This document shows, in pieces, positions 47,601 to 60,902 of a stretch of DNA of 64,000 nucleotides. A model generated the notes under the pieces. It was given only the letters and a program-made list of their open reading frames with translations. It was not told the origin of the DNA and made no database searches. The stretch comes from Diprion similis. Taxonomy: Eukaryota > Arthropoda > Insecta > Hymenoptera > Diprionidae. Where the stretch lies: the NCBI RefSeq assembly GCF_021155765.1, contig NC_060105.1, positions 11,317,001 through 11,381,000 of the forward strand. Direction: 5' to 3'. Each line of letters begins with the position of its first letter. The first letter of the stretch is position 1. The translations under genes were made by a program, and so were the position numbers.

Positions 47601-50600
47601 TCACATTAGAATCGATACTTTCAAATTCTTTCAACATTACGTTGGTGTCGATTTTGATTAAAAAATAGTAATATAGAATTTTCTATTGACAAAAAAACAA
47701 CTATTTCAGTAAATTTATACAGAACAGTTTTCCCAGTGAAATAAGCCATCGTAAAGTCTGATTAAACGAATTTACCAGACTTTTAACTATTTCGCAGCGA
47801 TGAAAATAAAAAATCGACATCACAGCTCGCGTTCACAACTAAAAAACATCGTAGCTTACGATTACATAAATTTAATGATCTCCAAATGATCGATCATAAT
47901 CAAATTAACAAAAAGGTATTAGATTAATCAATGTAAAATGGAAGAAATACACAATTATCATGACAGCGTTTTTTTTTTCAAAAAATGAAATGAACAAAAA
48001 AAATCATCGCATTTTTCAAAAAATTCTGTAACCTAAGAGATGAAGTTTTTTCTCCATTACTTCCTACTCTCTTGTTTCCAAGAAAAAAGAGAATTGAGCA
48101 AGTTATTATAATCACTCCGTTAATTCAAAATTGATTTTCACTAGATCTTTCCTTCCTATGATGTAAAAAATCATTTTCGAATGTACTTCTGGGGGCGTGC
48201 GTTTATTACATTTGCTGGTAATTAACGCACTACGACTCTTACAATAAGTAACAGATATTTCGTCAGTGTCATATTGACCACTGAATAAATAATTATAACT
48301 GCCCGTAATATTAAAAGCTCGATGTTTGCAGATTGATGACTGGATTTCCACGGAGAAATACACGGCATGAAGTATCTAAAGGTCGCCTTGTTCATCTTCA
48401 ACCTTTTAATATGGGTAATTATTCAAGTATTGGACAATTTTTTGCCAATGCATCAACTTTTCTACATCGTAGAGCTGAAATTCAGAAGAATTTTTGAGCT
48501 GTTGTAAGGCTACGAGGTTTATCATCTCTCGCGTCATAGAACTTGTGGCAAATATTGAATTATTTGATCACGTATCACAGAAATGCATCAGCTACGTAAT
48601 AACAATGAATAGAACGTTTCAAAGTCCAAATGGGAAATGGTTTCAGTTTGACGTGACGTTTTAACCACGCTTGCTAATGGGTTTGCGTTGTACGATACAC
48701 TCAATTAATTGTTCAGATTCATTGGACGTAACTGAATATTCTCTCTCACTAGTAAACATTTCAGTAGCAGATTACCGTCCGAAAAAACCATGTTATTAAA
48801 TTTTAATGAAATCCTAAATCCCTAGATAAAATTTTCGAAATCAGTGGAACCTTGCAAAAACAATTGGAAGAGAAAAACAAGTCCTTAAGACAACGCGAAA
48901 AAATTACCAAGTTTTTCGAAAACCATAAAATTATCATTCATCTACTCCGGTGAATGGTTAACTTTTTCTGACCGTGGAATATCTAGCAATTAAGTTAATG
49001 AATTGTTTCATTCGCACTGTTTGCTCATGTTCCAGTAACCCTGGAAGCCAATTATAAATATTATAACCATGTGAACTTTTTATGCATTAGTTGGCCGGCT
49101 GTACGGTCCTCGTAATGGGTGTTTGGCTCTTGTTGGGACCAAGCAACGACCATCTCTTCAACCTTTTCGTCCCTGATGTGACACCGCACGTGACCATTCA
49201 TATGGTTGCCTACATTCTTCTTGGTCTCGGTATCACCGTCGTCACAGTTAGCTTCTGCGGATGTCGTGTTTCGTTTCACGAGAGCCAATGCATACTGGCA
49301 ATCGTAAGTGATTAGTATAATCATTCAATCAACGGTACGGACAATTTCGAACACGCTATTCTTCATTTACCTAATGGAAACACTTCTTTGACCGAGTGGA
49401 AGGAACTGCACTTTCATCCTGCGGATGTATAATGACACTTGGACAATTTACTACGACTCTCATTTACGTTACCTTGTTTTTATTTTGAGCATCGGGGGCT
49501 GTTGGAAGATGGCTTGGTCTTAAAATTAATTTTTTTTTTTCAAACTATAAATTTTCAGTCGATAGTAATAACGTCCTCTAAGAAACTACTCAACCCAAAG
49601 ATGATCAAATCATCAATCTGGTAATTCTGAAATTGTCCGTAGTACATGAGCGTCCTGATCGCTCTGATAGTGATTGAACTGGTGATAGCTGCGTTGGGTG
49701 GACTGATGATATTCCGCGTGCTTTCCGGACTGGAGAAGAGACTTGGCGAACGCCTTTCTGACCACTATGGCTACAACTCGAACAGCGACATCTCGTTCAG
49801 TCGCAGTCTCGACTTTGCACAGTATAAGGTAATCGCGCAGCTTCCACATCGTTACGGAAAATTAATCACCCATTACACAAGCTCGATAGTTCTGCCTTAA
49901 TTAGGGTGTCTAACTAGTTTAGCAATTCAGTTTATCCGTCTAATTTCTGGATCAAAATATCAAAGTACAATCAGTTCGAGCAAGCTTCTTCACTGCAATT
50001 ATTTGCGATACCGAATGACGAGAAATAATGTTATTTTCAAGCGACGTATCGATTCGTTATTTTCAGAAACTGAAACCTGTTTGACTGTTCACATTGCAAG
50101 TAACATATTATAGTAAATATCAGTTCGTCAAATGCTAGATCAAGGCCGTCGGTTAGTGGTTACATTGTACATTTGTTAACCACCGATTAGTCCATTAAAA
50201 TTATTTTCCATTTGTGAACTTTTGTACATTAACACCATACCTTAACTTACCTTTGATTTTTTGCAGTTTAATTGCTGTGGAATCCACAGTGATGAAGACT
50301 ACAACGACACAGCATGGTGGAAATATATCCAAGAATCTCAAAGCAAGCGGCAACACGTCCCTTTGACGTGTTGTGTGCAGAACATTGAGGTACGTCCAGT
50401 GTTGATGATTATTCACTTTGAACCAGGGGTAGAGTCAAGGGCCAGTCCTTTTGACGTGTTGTGTGCTTAAGAACATCGAGGCATGTTCAAGGGTTGATAA
50501 TTTTTCACTTTGAACCAGGGATACACAGCTGGATTAATATCCCAGTTGTTATAACCAAATAAAAGGATGAAGCTCGGGATAGATAGAAACTGTTTATTTA

Positions 50601-51856
50601 GACTATATTTACGTTGAAATCACCTACGCGTTGTGCTATTGACATTGAAAGTAATTACTAACAAGTACTCGATGCTCGTCCTCAACTCTAATTTCGAAGC
50701 AATGCTTCACTGTACGTTTGTAAATATTCGAACGTGTTTAATGTTGATCTTGAGCCATAAATAAAAAAATTTGTAATTTGTTTAGCCTGAAAACGCTGGA
50801 AGTCCAATCAGCGTGGTGTCCAGAGTGTTTCACAGAAACGTGAGTCAAAGTGAATTTAGTAACTATCTTGATCAGCCATTCATCGATCTAGCTAGTTGTG
50901 GCTCTATCTATGTTGAACAATGTAACTAGATTGGACTATTTTTTTTCAAAATCTGTCAGGATGACGAGCCGTGGGTTCATCCTCAACCAAAAGACGAGCA
51001 GTCGTGTCAAATTCCAGATCCAGAAGGTCATGCTAACTACAGAAATAAAGAGGTAATTTTCAGTGTTACTTATGACGTGTCTGAAAATTTAACTATTCAA
51101 CAGAAAGCAATTCTCTCGCTAATAATTATTAACTGGGCATAATAGCTCTGTAGAAAAATGAATGTGAAAGTACTATCAAGGTAGCATGTGTCTCAACTTG
51201 TCACAAGAATTTCATTTTATTAATGATTGATTCCATTATTATGATGTGGATGTGGATATCTGTAAACTGTATATGAATATGCAAGTATCTAAGTTGGGAA
51301 TCTAGTGCCTTCCCATGTATGCTAGACGACCAGATCTCTTATAGATACAACTTTCTCAAGTTCCAGATAAACATTGCTTAACAAGTTCAAAATTGACTTT
51401 CCATACAGGGCTGCCTTAATAAAATTATCGCCTGGCTTCAATTTCAAAGCTTCACCCTTGTGTTCCTGGCCATGGCCATGGCTGGTATTCAAGTAAGTAC
51501 CTGTAATCACTTACTATATTATATCCAACGAAGGGATTATTCATTCTACTATACGATTTTTTAACCTCTATATATTTCAATAATAAGTCAGACTTAACAT
51601 TTTTCATAATTATATGATACAAAAAGTGTTCCATATTCTTCCAAGATGTCTGTTTTTCACTATCGCTTCGCTTCCACAAGACTACTGTTTAATTGAAAAC
51701 TGTTCTTTCAACCTTTTGTGATGCTCAATTTTAAGCACGACTTGTAAACAGGATCTCTGCAGGTGATTATCACTGTATTTTCACATGTTTCAGACATTCG
51801 GTATCATCACCTCTGCCTTTCTCTGCCGCACTCTCAGAGATATGGACATAGATTGA
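44619..51856 (+). CDS. Tetraspanin (287 aa, coding from 48367)
   Basis: Four-pass membrane protein that organises membrane microdomains with partner proteins. Coding exons: 48367-48414, 49091-49303, 49643-49828, 50267-50389, 50786-50839, 50960-51052, 51409-51492, 51794-51856, all phase 0. TM1 about 8-30, TM2 about 47-70, TM3 about 88-110, and TM4 about 247-272. The large extracellular loop has the diagnostic CCG (152-154) plus a second CC (184-185), C224 and C241, so six cysteines. Loop N-glycosylation sequons include NDT. The C-terminus is short (CRTLRDMDID). The ATG at 48367 follows an acceptor at 48331 and starts directly at the usual MKYLK-type N-terminus. The span includes a probable leader exon ending at 44658. 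The subfamily cannot be named with confidence. Confidence 0.85.
44659..48331 (+). other. Probable tetraspanin 5' intron
   Basis: About 3.7 kb of AT-rich DNA between the candidate leader exon and the first coding exon. I see no coding exon or clear repeat beyond short A and T tracts. Confidence 0.4.
50445..50520 (+). repeat. Partial tandem duplication of a tetraspanin exon end
   Basis: This 76-base stretch repeats 50357-50428, which covers the 3' end of the CCG exon, its donor and some intron. Shared wording includes TTTGACGTGTTGTGTGC and TTCACTTTGAACCAGGG. In the second copy the exon part has a TTAAG insertion bringing a stop, and the donor has changed from GTACGT to GCATGT, so it should not be used. 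Confidence 0.65.
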
Positions 51857-54800
51857 ATGTGACTTGATAGCCGACCGTTGCCCATTCGTAGCGTCGAAAA
51901 TCTGATGGAGTAGACCAGATAAATCGGCTTGCATATAAACTCAGTCAAAAAAGTGTCTCGTGTGATGATAACGCGTCTCGATGCAGGCAAAACCTACGTT
52001 TACTGCTATCATTAAACACGTTAACAGAACGAACGAATTACGTCCTTGTGCTATTCAAGTATGTCGATAAGTCGTTGAACGTTACTTCAAACAATGATAA
52101 GAAATACTTATATGCTGCGTTCACGCAGCGATTAACTAGAATGGTCAGTGCCACGGTCTTGTATACAGGTGGTGGAGCCCATTCCTTGGTTATGGAGGGT
52201 AGTCGTAAAATAAGAAGTATCTCATATGGGTTTCCAACTGAAAAAGTGTCCATGAAACGCAGGAAATAGTGGTTTAACCTGTCGCCAGAATGGCACTCAT
52301 AAGCAATAAGTCTTCGATCTGATTGGTGCTTTGTGAAACTTTTGCTACAGCAACGCCATATTAATTCCACTCTATTTTATGGACACTTTTTATACACGTA
52401 AATAGTCCTGGACAGTTTTTGGACGCCCCGAACATCGAAAATTGAGCGAAGTTTCCGAACCTGTATACAAGACTTTTATAAAATAATGAATATTACGTGA
52501 ACCGCAGATTTAAATTCGACTAGCGTTGTTCTTGCTGTTAGTAGAGTCGCAGAGTATTAGGACCTGAACGTCAGAAGGAAAAAAAACTAACAACACAAAA
52601 CGATTATTGAAACCGCATTCGGAGCTTCATTTCATTGTATCCTAGCTGGTTACGACTCGGAATTGTTTATAGACCCACACGTGAATGCGGAACGTGTTAT
52701 AATATAAACTTGTTCTGTTTGTGACATGATTCAACGTCTACATATTTTAAATTAAAACGCATGTGGCCTTGTTGCACTTAAGGATTGATCATTACGCATT
52801 GGAGCGTACAATTCATTTAATTGATAATTAACTGATCTCTGAATTTTTACGCCAGGGACAAATTTATTCTTCTACCATTTGACATAATCTTATTAACTCA
52901 CACGTAAACCGATCAGAAAATTGTTCACTCGTACGGTGAATAACATGGAAAAAGAGGCGCAAATTGTTTAAAATATTTCGCAGTAGATGAGAATTCGAAA
53001 TCCTAATAAATGAAACACATCGACTCTTGGAAAATTTGCGAGTTATCTTGATTGTAAGTTGAATTTTCTTTTGGAACGAATTCCAACCGTTCAGAATGTA
53101 ACAAAATGGTACTATTTTATAGAGTCAATTGTAAAGCTTGGAACCGAAGGCATAAGTCCAATGTGATTTCATCGATAAGTGGTATACAAGTAATAGTTGT
53201 AGGATATACCGTGATTTTATGAAGAGTGCGATTGGTTAGTCATACGTCTATATTAACGTTACATTTGTGTAAACTATCTCTATACATCATAGACATACAT
53301 ATGTAATAGAACGTATAGCATCGATTCTAATATGTCTCTGTGCTGTACATCGATCCTGATGATGTTTGAATGTTTTTTTGATATTTATTTTGCGCCTTTG
53401 TTTAATTTCACAAAAGTCTGGGTCTGAGCGACCTGTTGACAAAAAATCGATTCCGATGCAACTACAAGATATAAAATTTGGAATTGCGTTTAAAGAATGT
53501 TTTAAAATACAGTCAGTACAAGTAAACCGTGTCACCCCGAAATCTATCCGTGCCATCAATGACCGAAAATATTATACTTCAAGCAATGATTATTTTTCCA
53601 CACCGACAGGTACATGAGATTTTTTAGCCGCTTTTTCCATACTGAACACTCGTCACTATATTGTGGTTGAATCGCCGCATAAACGTATATTTACCGTGTG
53701 TATATAACCGCTAATAAATGTTACGAGCAATTCCTCTGAACGAAGTGAGAAAATACTACTTCAGTTTGACGTTATCTGTCCATGTAAAGAATGTAATCGT
53801 GCCCGGGTAAATTGAAAATGTCCTGAGAAAAGTTATAAGTATACACGCGTCAGGCTATGTTTAATAATATTATACAAATCTCTATTGTATGTATATATAT
53901 ATAAATAACATTCACGTTGTATATTTACGGTGAATTCGTTACATACCGTATAAGAAATTGTTTGCACATAGATATATTAAGTAAAGAGATATACTAAGTA
54001 TATGTTTGTTAGTTGTCAGGAGAAACGCTAAATAATTGTCGACGTGAAAATAAGCCTCTGTTGTATACATGCCGAAAGGAAAAGAGGTGAAATTTAGTTC
54101 ACTGAGTGACCGACTGCGCATGCGCAAAACAAGTAAAATCTATTGGTCGCAGAGATCATGCCGCGGAAATATTTTCGTCTACAAGGCAGGCCGGCCAACT
54201 TATTCTTAGTCAAAACGTTGAATGAGCTGCTAAACTCTCCCGCGTCAAGTGGTGGATCGAGATTATGTTGTTACGATGACTCGTATGAGTTGTCAGATAG
54301 TCGTGAGTAATCGCTCAGTTGACCATGAAAGTTTGCCGAGTTTTCTCGTATCGCAGAATCAATCATTCGAGATTTCTTATTCTAAAATAAAAATTGCATT
54401 GCCTACATATAACCTCTATGTACCCCACTTGACGACTGCAGTTCATTAGGGTGGCCAGTCTGCATGAGAAGACGACAGTTTCTGTATATACTCACCGCAT
54501 TTGAAGAGTTTCGGAATACTTGTCATTTTATGACAAGTTATTTTTAATAACTCGTGTCACGTATGATATAAATAGTGTTACAGACTCGTATATTTTCGAA
54601 AATTATTTCATCATTTTACGCAATGGGATGACGTGTAAGAAAGAAATAATACACACATGAAGGATAATAAATTTAGTATATGTATGTTACAAAATATTCA
54701 CCGATTTTCAGATCTTTAAAAAATATGATCCCAGTCATTTATACTTATGCTCACTTTGGAAACAATTCTTCACGTGTCGACAGTCTCCTGGATCGAAGAA

Positions 54801-55384
54801 AGCAATTTGTCCTACCAGCATTTCTTTCTAATCGTGTAAGTAAATATTTCGGTCATTGAGATTTTGCACTGGCCGTGAGTTTAGAAGAATCGGACCGTCC
54901 AGAGAACACAGCTTTCGGAATTTCGCGACCTGAAAAGAATCCGCAAGTGGGTTGTTATGCAACGTTTATAAGGTGTTACAATTTTATCCGATTAATTATT
55001 AAGATTATAGTATATTTTCAAGAACGTGAAATGAAAATGCCACCTGTACCAGAAACAACATAAATCAAATTGTTTTATCACTTCGAAAATCTCTGCAAAT
55101 GTGAATTTTATTTGATAACACGAAAAAAAACATCCGAAAATAATTACATTCAAGTCAGTGATAATTGAACACCTGTGAGCGGTGTATAATCAATGACTAA
55201 TCACGATAGCTTAATGAAAACAAAATTAAATCACGAGACTAGTTCACTTTACAATTAACGATGGTAGCAATGATATTGAGTCATAATTATTTATATTTTT
55301 AACAATTCTGGCGAAGATAATCTCAAATTTGGCGTTGAACTATTTTTTTTTTTTGACTAGCAGTCATTTAGTGATCATTTGATA
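51857..55384. other. Tetraspanin 3' UTR and intergenic region
   Basis: It starts with the tetraspanin 3' UTR. AATAAA hexamers occur at 53005-53010 and 53713-53718, and either could be used. On the minus strand an AATAAA lies at 55107-55112, about 275 bases past the stop of the minus-strand carbonic-anhydrase-like gene. I see no other gene. Confidence 0.5.
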
Positions 55385-56938
55385 TCACCTATATTCGTTC
55401 TGTTTCCTACCAAAGATTCTATAACGCAAAAATTCTTGCAATTTAGGATAACAAGCGTCACAATTCCTAAAATCTGAAATCAAACTCACTTGGCTTGACG
55501 AGATTGCGATCGGTTCTGGTTGAATTATCCACGTGACGACTTCGCTGCACGGTGGCTGAGTCAAAGAGCCGTTGTAGGTATAATAATTCTTTTCAAACGG
55601 TGGAAACATCCATTCAAGAGGAAATGGAGGAATGTAAGCCTTTGCGCCGGGCTGACTGACTCGCCATAAGTTGGTAACGATGTGGTCCAAATAAGGATTT
55701 TCCACGTTGGTTATCTGTTGGAAAATAAAAAAGCGCCAACGCATATCGACATAAGATGGTCTCCTAGACTCACTGTACGAAAAAAGATTTGGATCCAGAG
55801 GCTCACCTGGAAAAAGAACGAAATGATCATCACACCGTCCTTAGCTCCTAATACAATAGCGTCCAGGGGAGAGTTGAAGCCTCGCTTAACATGGATCATC
55901 TGTAATTCCATGGGATAACGGACGTAGTCGAGAGTGTGTTCGCTGCCCTCAACATCCGATGGACCCCAGTGGAACATCATCGAGTAAAAATCGTAGCAGC
56001 CGTTGAGCGGACCTCCTTGAATGGAGGGCCTTGAAGATCGAGTCCAGAAGGCGCACACCAACACTAATCGTGTTTTAGATAAAACAGCAAGAGTGATTCG
56101 CAAATTAAATTGAGCTATTTGACATTGACTGGAATTCATCACGGATTGAGAACCAATTCAGGATTTTAGGCAACACTTGGTTCTGAGCGAATGTGGCTTC
56201 AGACACGGTTCAATGAACTGTTAACGATTCACTCAGGAAAATTGCATTAACCGTCCGGTAACGTACCGTTATTGCCATCATTGGCCAGCGTCATAGACAC
56301 TGGCTGGATGCTGTATCCTCTCCACTTGAGAGGTTCGCTCGGTTGAACGACACATGCCAAGCGTGTGACAATGTTGACAGGAGATTGAGAGCTTCCGCCA
56401 CTCTCCGGGTAAGAGAGTTTCCAAGTATGAGGTCCGTTGTGGTCTCCATATCCGAATACGAAAACTGGCGAATGTTGACAATCCAATGGCGCAAAAAGTT
56501 GGGTCCAGTCCAGAATTTCCGTCAGGAGCAACGCTGCGAGGAGATTTAAGTGGATAATCACGGGGCTACAATAAATGCTATTCCAAGGAAAATGAGAACA
56601 GTAAGTGGTAGCCAGATTTTTGTTAGGTACGAGACCCCAATAATACGATCTCATCCTTCAGTGACAAGATCGAAAGCGAATATGAGGCAGGAAATTTTAT
56701 CTCTCACGGACAAATTCGCTGTCAGTGAGGCTCTGCAGGTACCGATTGATTTCTAACCAAGAAAAAAGTCTTCATGCATTGCAGAGCATGAAAGAAATTT
56801 TCGGGCTACACAACTCGACGAGTATAGATACTCGTTGATGGTAAATTTCATTTTTCATTATAAAAATGTCTCTGTCGTACCTATGAGCAGGACGCTGCCA
56901 CACACGACCAAAAATTCTGGCAGTGAAAAGTCAAACAT
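55385..56938 (-). CDS. Carbonic-anhydrase-related protein with signal peptide, zinc site broken
   Basis: Alpha-carbonic-anhydrase fold, 280 aa. Exons in transcript order: 56938-56881, 56464-56267, 56063-55807, 55714-55385. The N-terminus ([20 protein letters not shown]) is hydrophobic, suggesting a secreted or membrane-anchored product. Family motifs are [11 protein letters not shown] (about 24-34), [19 protein letters not shown] (116-119), GSEHTLD (125-131) and GSLTQPP (220-226). Of the three zinc histidines (human CA II H94, H96, H119), only the H96 equivalent (H117) remains; the others are M115 and Q140. The T199 equivalent is kept (T223), but T200 is Gln, and the H64 proton shuttle is Asn. 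It is therefore probably not a CO2 hydratase and may be a binding protein. The C-terminal ~35 residues after SSSQ are atypical, and a GTGAGT there could be an alternative donor. Confidence 0.8.
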
Positions 56939-59608
56939 TTTGATGAACTTGAGAGTACAAAACGGGATTTGGTTTATCTCGTAACATGGGGAATAAAATT
57001 CGTCACGTTAATTTCTTCGTTTTATTGACACCAGCCTCCAGATTACTTGGAAATTTTATTTCTCATTCATTTATTTATTTTTCACACGTGTACGAAAATT
57101 CTTAAAAATATTTTTGTATCAAATCAATTAACATAGAGAGACAAAACAGTGGGATTGACGCTGACTTGTTCCAGCTATACAAAAATATCAAGCTGACAAC
57201 TCCGTACATTAAACAATCGATAAATTCGAGTTAGGCAATCGTACAGAATAGATATAAGTTATCATCCAGTATAGATACCTACAATCGTTGTAATCACGTG
57301 AGTTACGGTCACGAGTTGCACGTGGAAATTTTTTAGCCAATGACTAGCGACGCAAATGACAGAAGAAACAATATCAAATGAATAAAATAAGTATCCCAAT
57401 TAAAGCTGGCATTAATCTCTCGGGTAATTTCAAAAACATTGGTGAACCACAATATATAAAATTAAATCGAGAGTAAAAAGAAATTGTTTCGAAAGTAGAT
57501 GGCACTGTGAAAATTTGACAACTTCTCAACAATGCGATGACCAATCTCCCTACTTATATGTGATTTTGTAGATAATAATTTTTTCAAATCGAGATCATTT
57601 TGTGTAAAAACGAAAGGAATGGAACTTCGAAAAAATAAATTTGTACTAGCCTAAGTAAAGAAATAAAAAATTAATTCACGGCATGTAGTGAAATTCAACA
57701 GAACAAGTTTTAACTGTAAATATTGATATAGGCTTTGTTATGCTTAATTAATATACTCTCGAATTACATAAAAACAAATATTTACTGTTAAACCTTGTTA
57801 AAAAAATTTGTGGAAAAACCCTTTTTTTGCTCGTCAGTTGGGTAGACCTAACCTTAAGTGATCGATCATTTCCGATTTTTAATTACACCGCATGCAACCT
57901 GCGATTACTGGTAATTAAAAATCTATCAACGTCTCGCTAATTAGTCGTGCAATGTGTGTTGAAAATGCTTGTTCATAATGTACATAATTGAATTATTAGA
58001 GTCGCGTTCAAAGTGAATTGAAAAGGCTACAGTAGTTATGTATTGATTTTGCTAAGTGAGGAAAATGCAAATCTGGTTTCTAAGAAACATCGGTTTTTTG
58101 TACTAATATAAAAAATCTATGACATTCATCAGGGTCGAGGCCTTATAAAACTGGTTTTGGTTTATTCATGATTTACACCTGATGATGTTTAAACAGAAAT
58201 AAACATCTGATATAACTATTCTCAGAAAACTATTTTGTATTTCGAAAGGCTTCTGATTGATCATAGATGACAGCTAAAACTTCGATGGCAAAGTATTTTT
58301 ACAGAAGTATTTATTGAAAAAAAATGTGTGATTGGTTTGGTAAATTAAAATTGTCAGCAACTAAATTTACAAATATCCTTTCCAACGAAACTTTTGTCAA
58401 TTTTTCTTTGTTCGTGCGATCAAATTTTCTGTCACAAAAACTCCGAAATCATTTTGCTTTGAAATATCGATTTATTTATTCCTATATAAGCATAATTCAT
58501 TCGTTTAGATGATCTGTGAAGTGAAATGAATGTCAAAAGGCCCGAAATAAAAACTTAAAAATAGTTAATAGAAGAAGATATTTATATAGACACCCAGTAG
58601 AATTTGTTTATGAATGAGATTACTATTCAAACCTAATGAATCCACTTGAGACAAAACCGGTTTTAATATCTAATTCTGAGGGTATCTCTGTTTTCGCATT
58701 TTCATTAACTCCCTAAATGTTCATTTTCTGATCGGCACTAAATACTAGTTCACTTATCTCCTATCAATGACACTCAACTCGCTAGACACTCGACTTTATC
58801 TAGGTTCACGGACATATTACATTAACAAGTATTAGGAACTACAGAAATTTTTTATCGTACCACCGAATTGAAATTAAAACGAATTTACTCTTGCAAAACA
58901 AATTTTATTTACGGAACTACTTTCAAGTTGCAAGAAGCTTTTGTTTTCTTAAACGATATACGGAAATAGGTGCAATCGGGTTAGAAGCTGTCGTGAGGTA
59001 TTTTCGCAACGTTCATTTCTAAATGAATAATACCAATGACTATTTATCACGCCTTGCATTAAGTGAAGATTATCAGGACAACACGTGAAATATTTGCGAC
59101 CCGATAACAATCTGCAACGAGATACCGAGGCGAGACTACCGACACAGCTGTCAACCTATCGCGCACATGGATTACCAAAGAATTTTCACATAAATAATGA
59201 TCGACAATCAGCTAATAAAAGTGCCTATAAGTACGAGCCATCGTCACGTGGGGATTCAGTCGCGAGATTTTCACTTTAAATTCAGATTCATTCGAAGACG
59301 GAAGTGAGAGTGCTGAAGCCACATCGGTCCACGCAATACACTCAGCGCATATAATTGACAGGTCAGTTATAATTTCGTTAATAATTCTTTAAGGATGTTG
59401 TTCGATTAAAATGCGCATCGATCAAGTTCAAGCAATGAAACGACGTGCAGAAAGATCCCGACAGTTTTAACGGACGGGCCGTAAATAATAATCACATTTT
59501 TTGTGATCTCGTAAGGATAACGTAAAAGTGACTGATGATCTGTTACAGTTGTTTCTTAATTCTGTTTAATTCATAGATAATTAATAGATCGAACGAAAGT
59601 TCGTTACG
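56939..59608. other. Shared upstream region between divergent carbonic-anhydrase genes
   Basis: About 2.7 kb lies between the start codons of the minus-strand gene and the plus-strand gene at 59609, so the two are head to head and could share regulatory DNA. The sequence is AT-rich, with no clear TATA or CpG island. Any 5' untranslated exon here is not evident. Confidence 0.45.
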
Positions 59609-60855
59609 ATGCCTGGAAATCAGACTCGCTCTTTACGGCGTCGTTCCATGCGACGCCAGGCTTCCCTGAGGAACACCGTAAACACCGAGTGTTGCAAAGT
59701 GTCTTGCAGAGCAGGTGCGCATCTTTGTAGCAATAAAACTAACAAAAGAAAAAGAACAAACTAGGTAATTATTCATCGGAATTACGATTAATTGAATATG
59801 TTAATACGTAAATTACAGGCCTCCGTTCATCCAAAGCGATCAAAAATGGAGCCCTACAATTAAAAAATGACGGAACGATCTGCACACATATAAAAGGTAT
59901 TAACTATCTTTTGTTATTCAGCGGATACACGACTTGCTGGAATATAATCGAGATAGAATTGAGTCTAAAAAAGTGAAAATACTGGATACGATTTTGAAAA
60001 ATCATTAGGTACTTTATTTAGGAGACTAGTTGTAAAAATGTTTTTGTTAATACAGCATAGATGCTTTTGAATTGCAAAAGCAATATCAGGAAAATAATTT
60101 AGACATACTTTGAAACGAATTAACACCAGTGGAGAGTGGTTGGGTGGTATTCGGATGAAAAAAAATTAATTACGAAACAGAATGTACTTTGTGAAAATAT
60201 TTCAAGCTAATTTCTAAAAATCACCTTTGGTGAGCAAGTGTTGATTTTATATATCACTAAAAAATCGCATTTTCATTAAATTCGAAAATTTACCTTAACT
60301 AACTCAATACTTTACATAAAAATGCGTTATCTCTTATTAATAAAATTTCACGGATGAGCAAAAACTGATTCATTTGAAAACCAGTGAAAGAGTATCCCAT
60401 CAAATCCAAGCCTACCTAGAAGGTCAAAATCAAATATGTTTCCGTAGCTCATTATTCGCATTTTTAGTAATTCTAATGTGGTTCATTCCTTCCTTAAATT
60501 TTCCCATCATAAGTTCAATACATCTTTTTCGCAAAAATAGTGAATTGTGCTTACTAGTGAAGATATTTAAACCGACTTTTTTATATCAATTTCTGCATCA
60601 TGATACATACGACTGTAAAAATAATTTTGGCAATAGGCACAATTTGCAAATTGACATCTATATATGACAAAGTATTTTTAAATCACTATACATTTTAGGA
60701 CCTACTGGTCAATCTCCCGTTGACTTGGCACCTACTGAAGTAGTACGTAACGAAGAGTTTCCACCACTTAAAATGACAGGACACTGGACTCCACTTGGAA
60801 GCGCCTTCATGTACAACACGGGAAACACAGGTCAGTTTTTAATGGGTTCAATTTT

Positions 60856-60902
<47 letters not shown>

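Noticed and set aside
54100..54140. GCGCATGCGCAA motif, resembling an NRF-1-type promoter site
   Set aside because: No transcript start or gene follows within reach, and a single motif is weak evidence.
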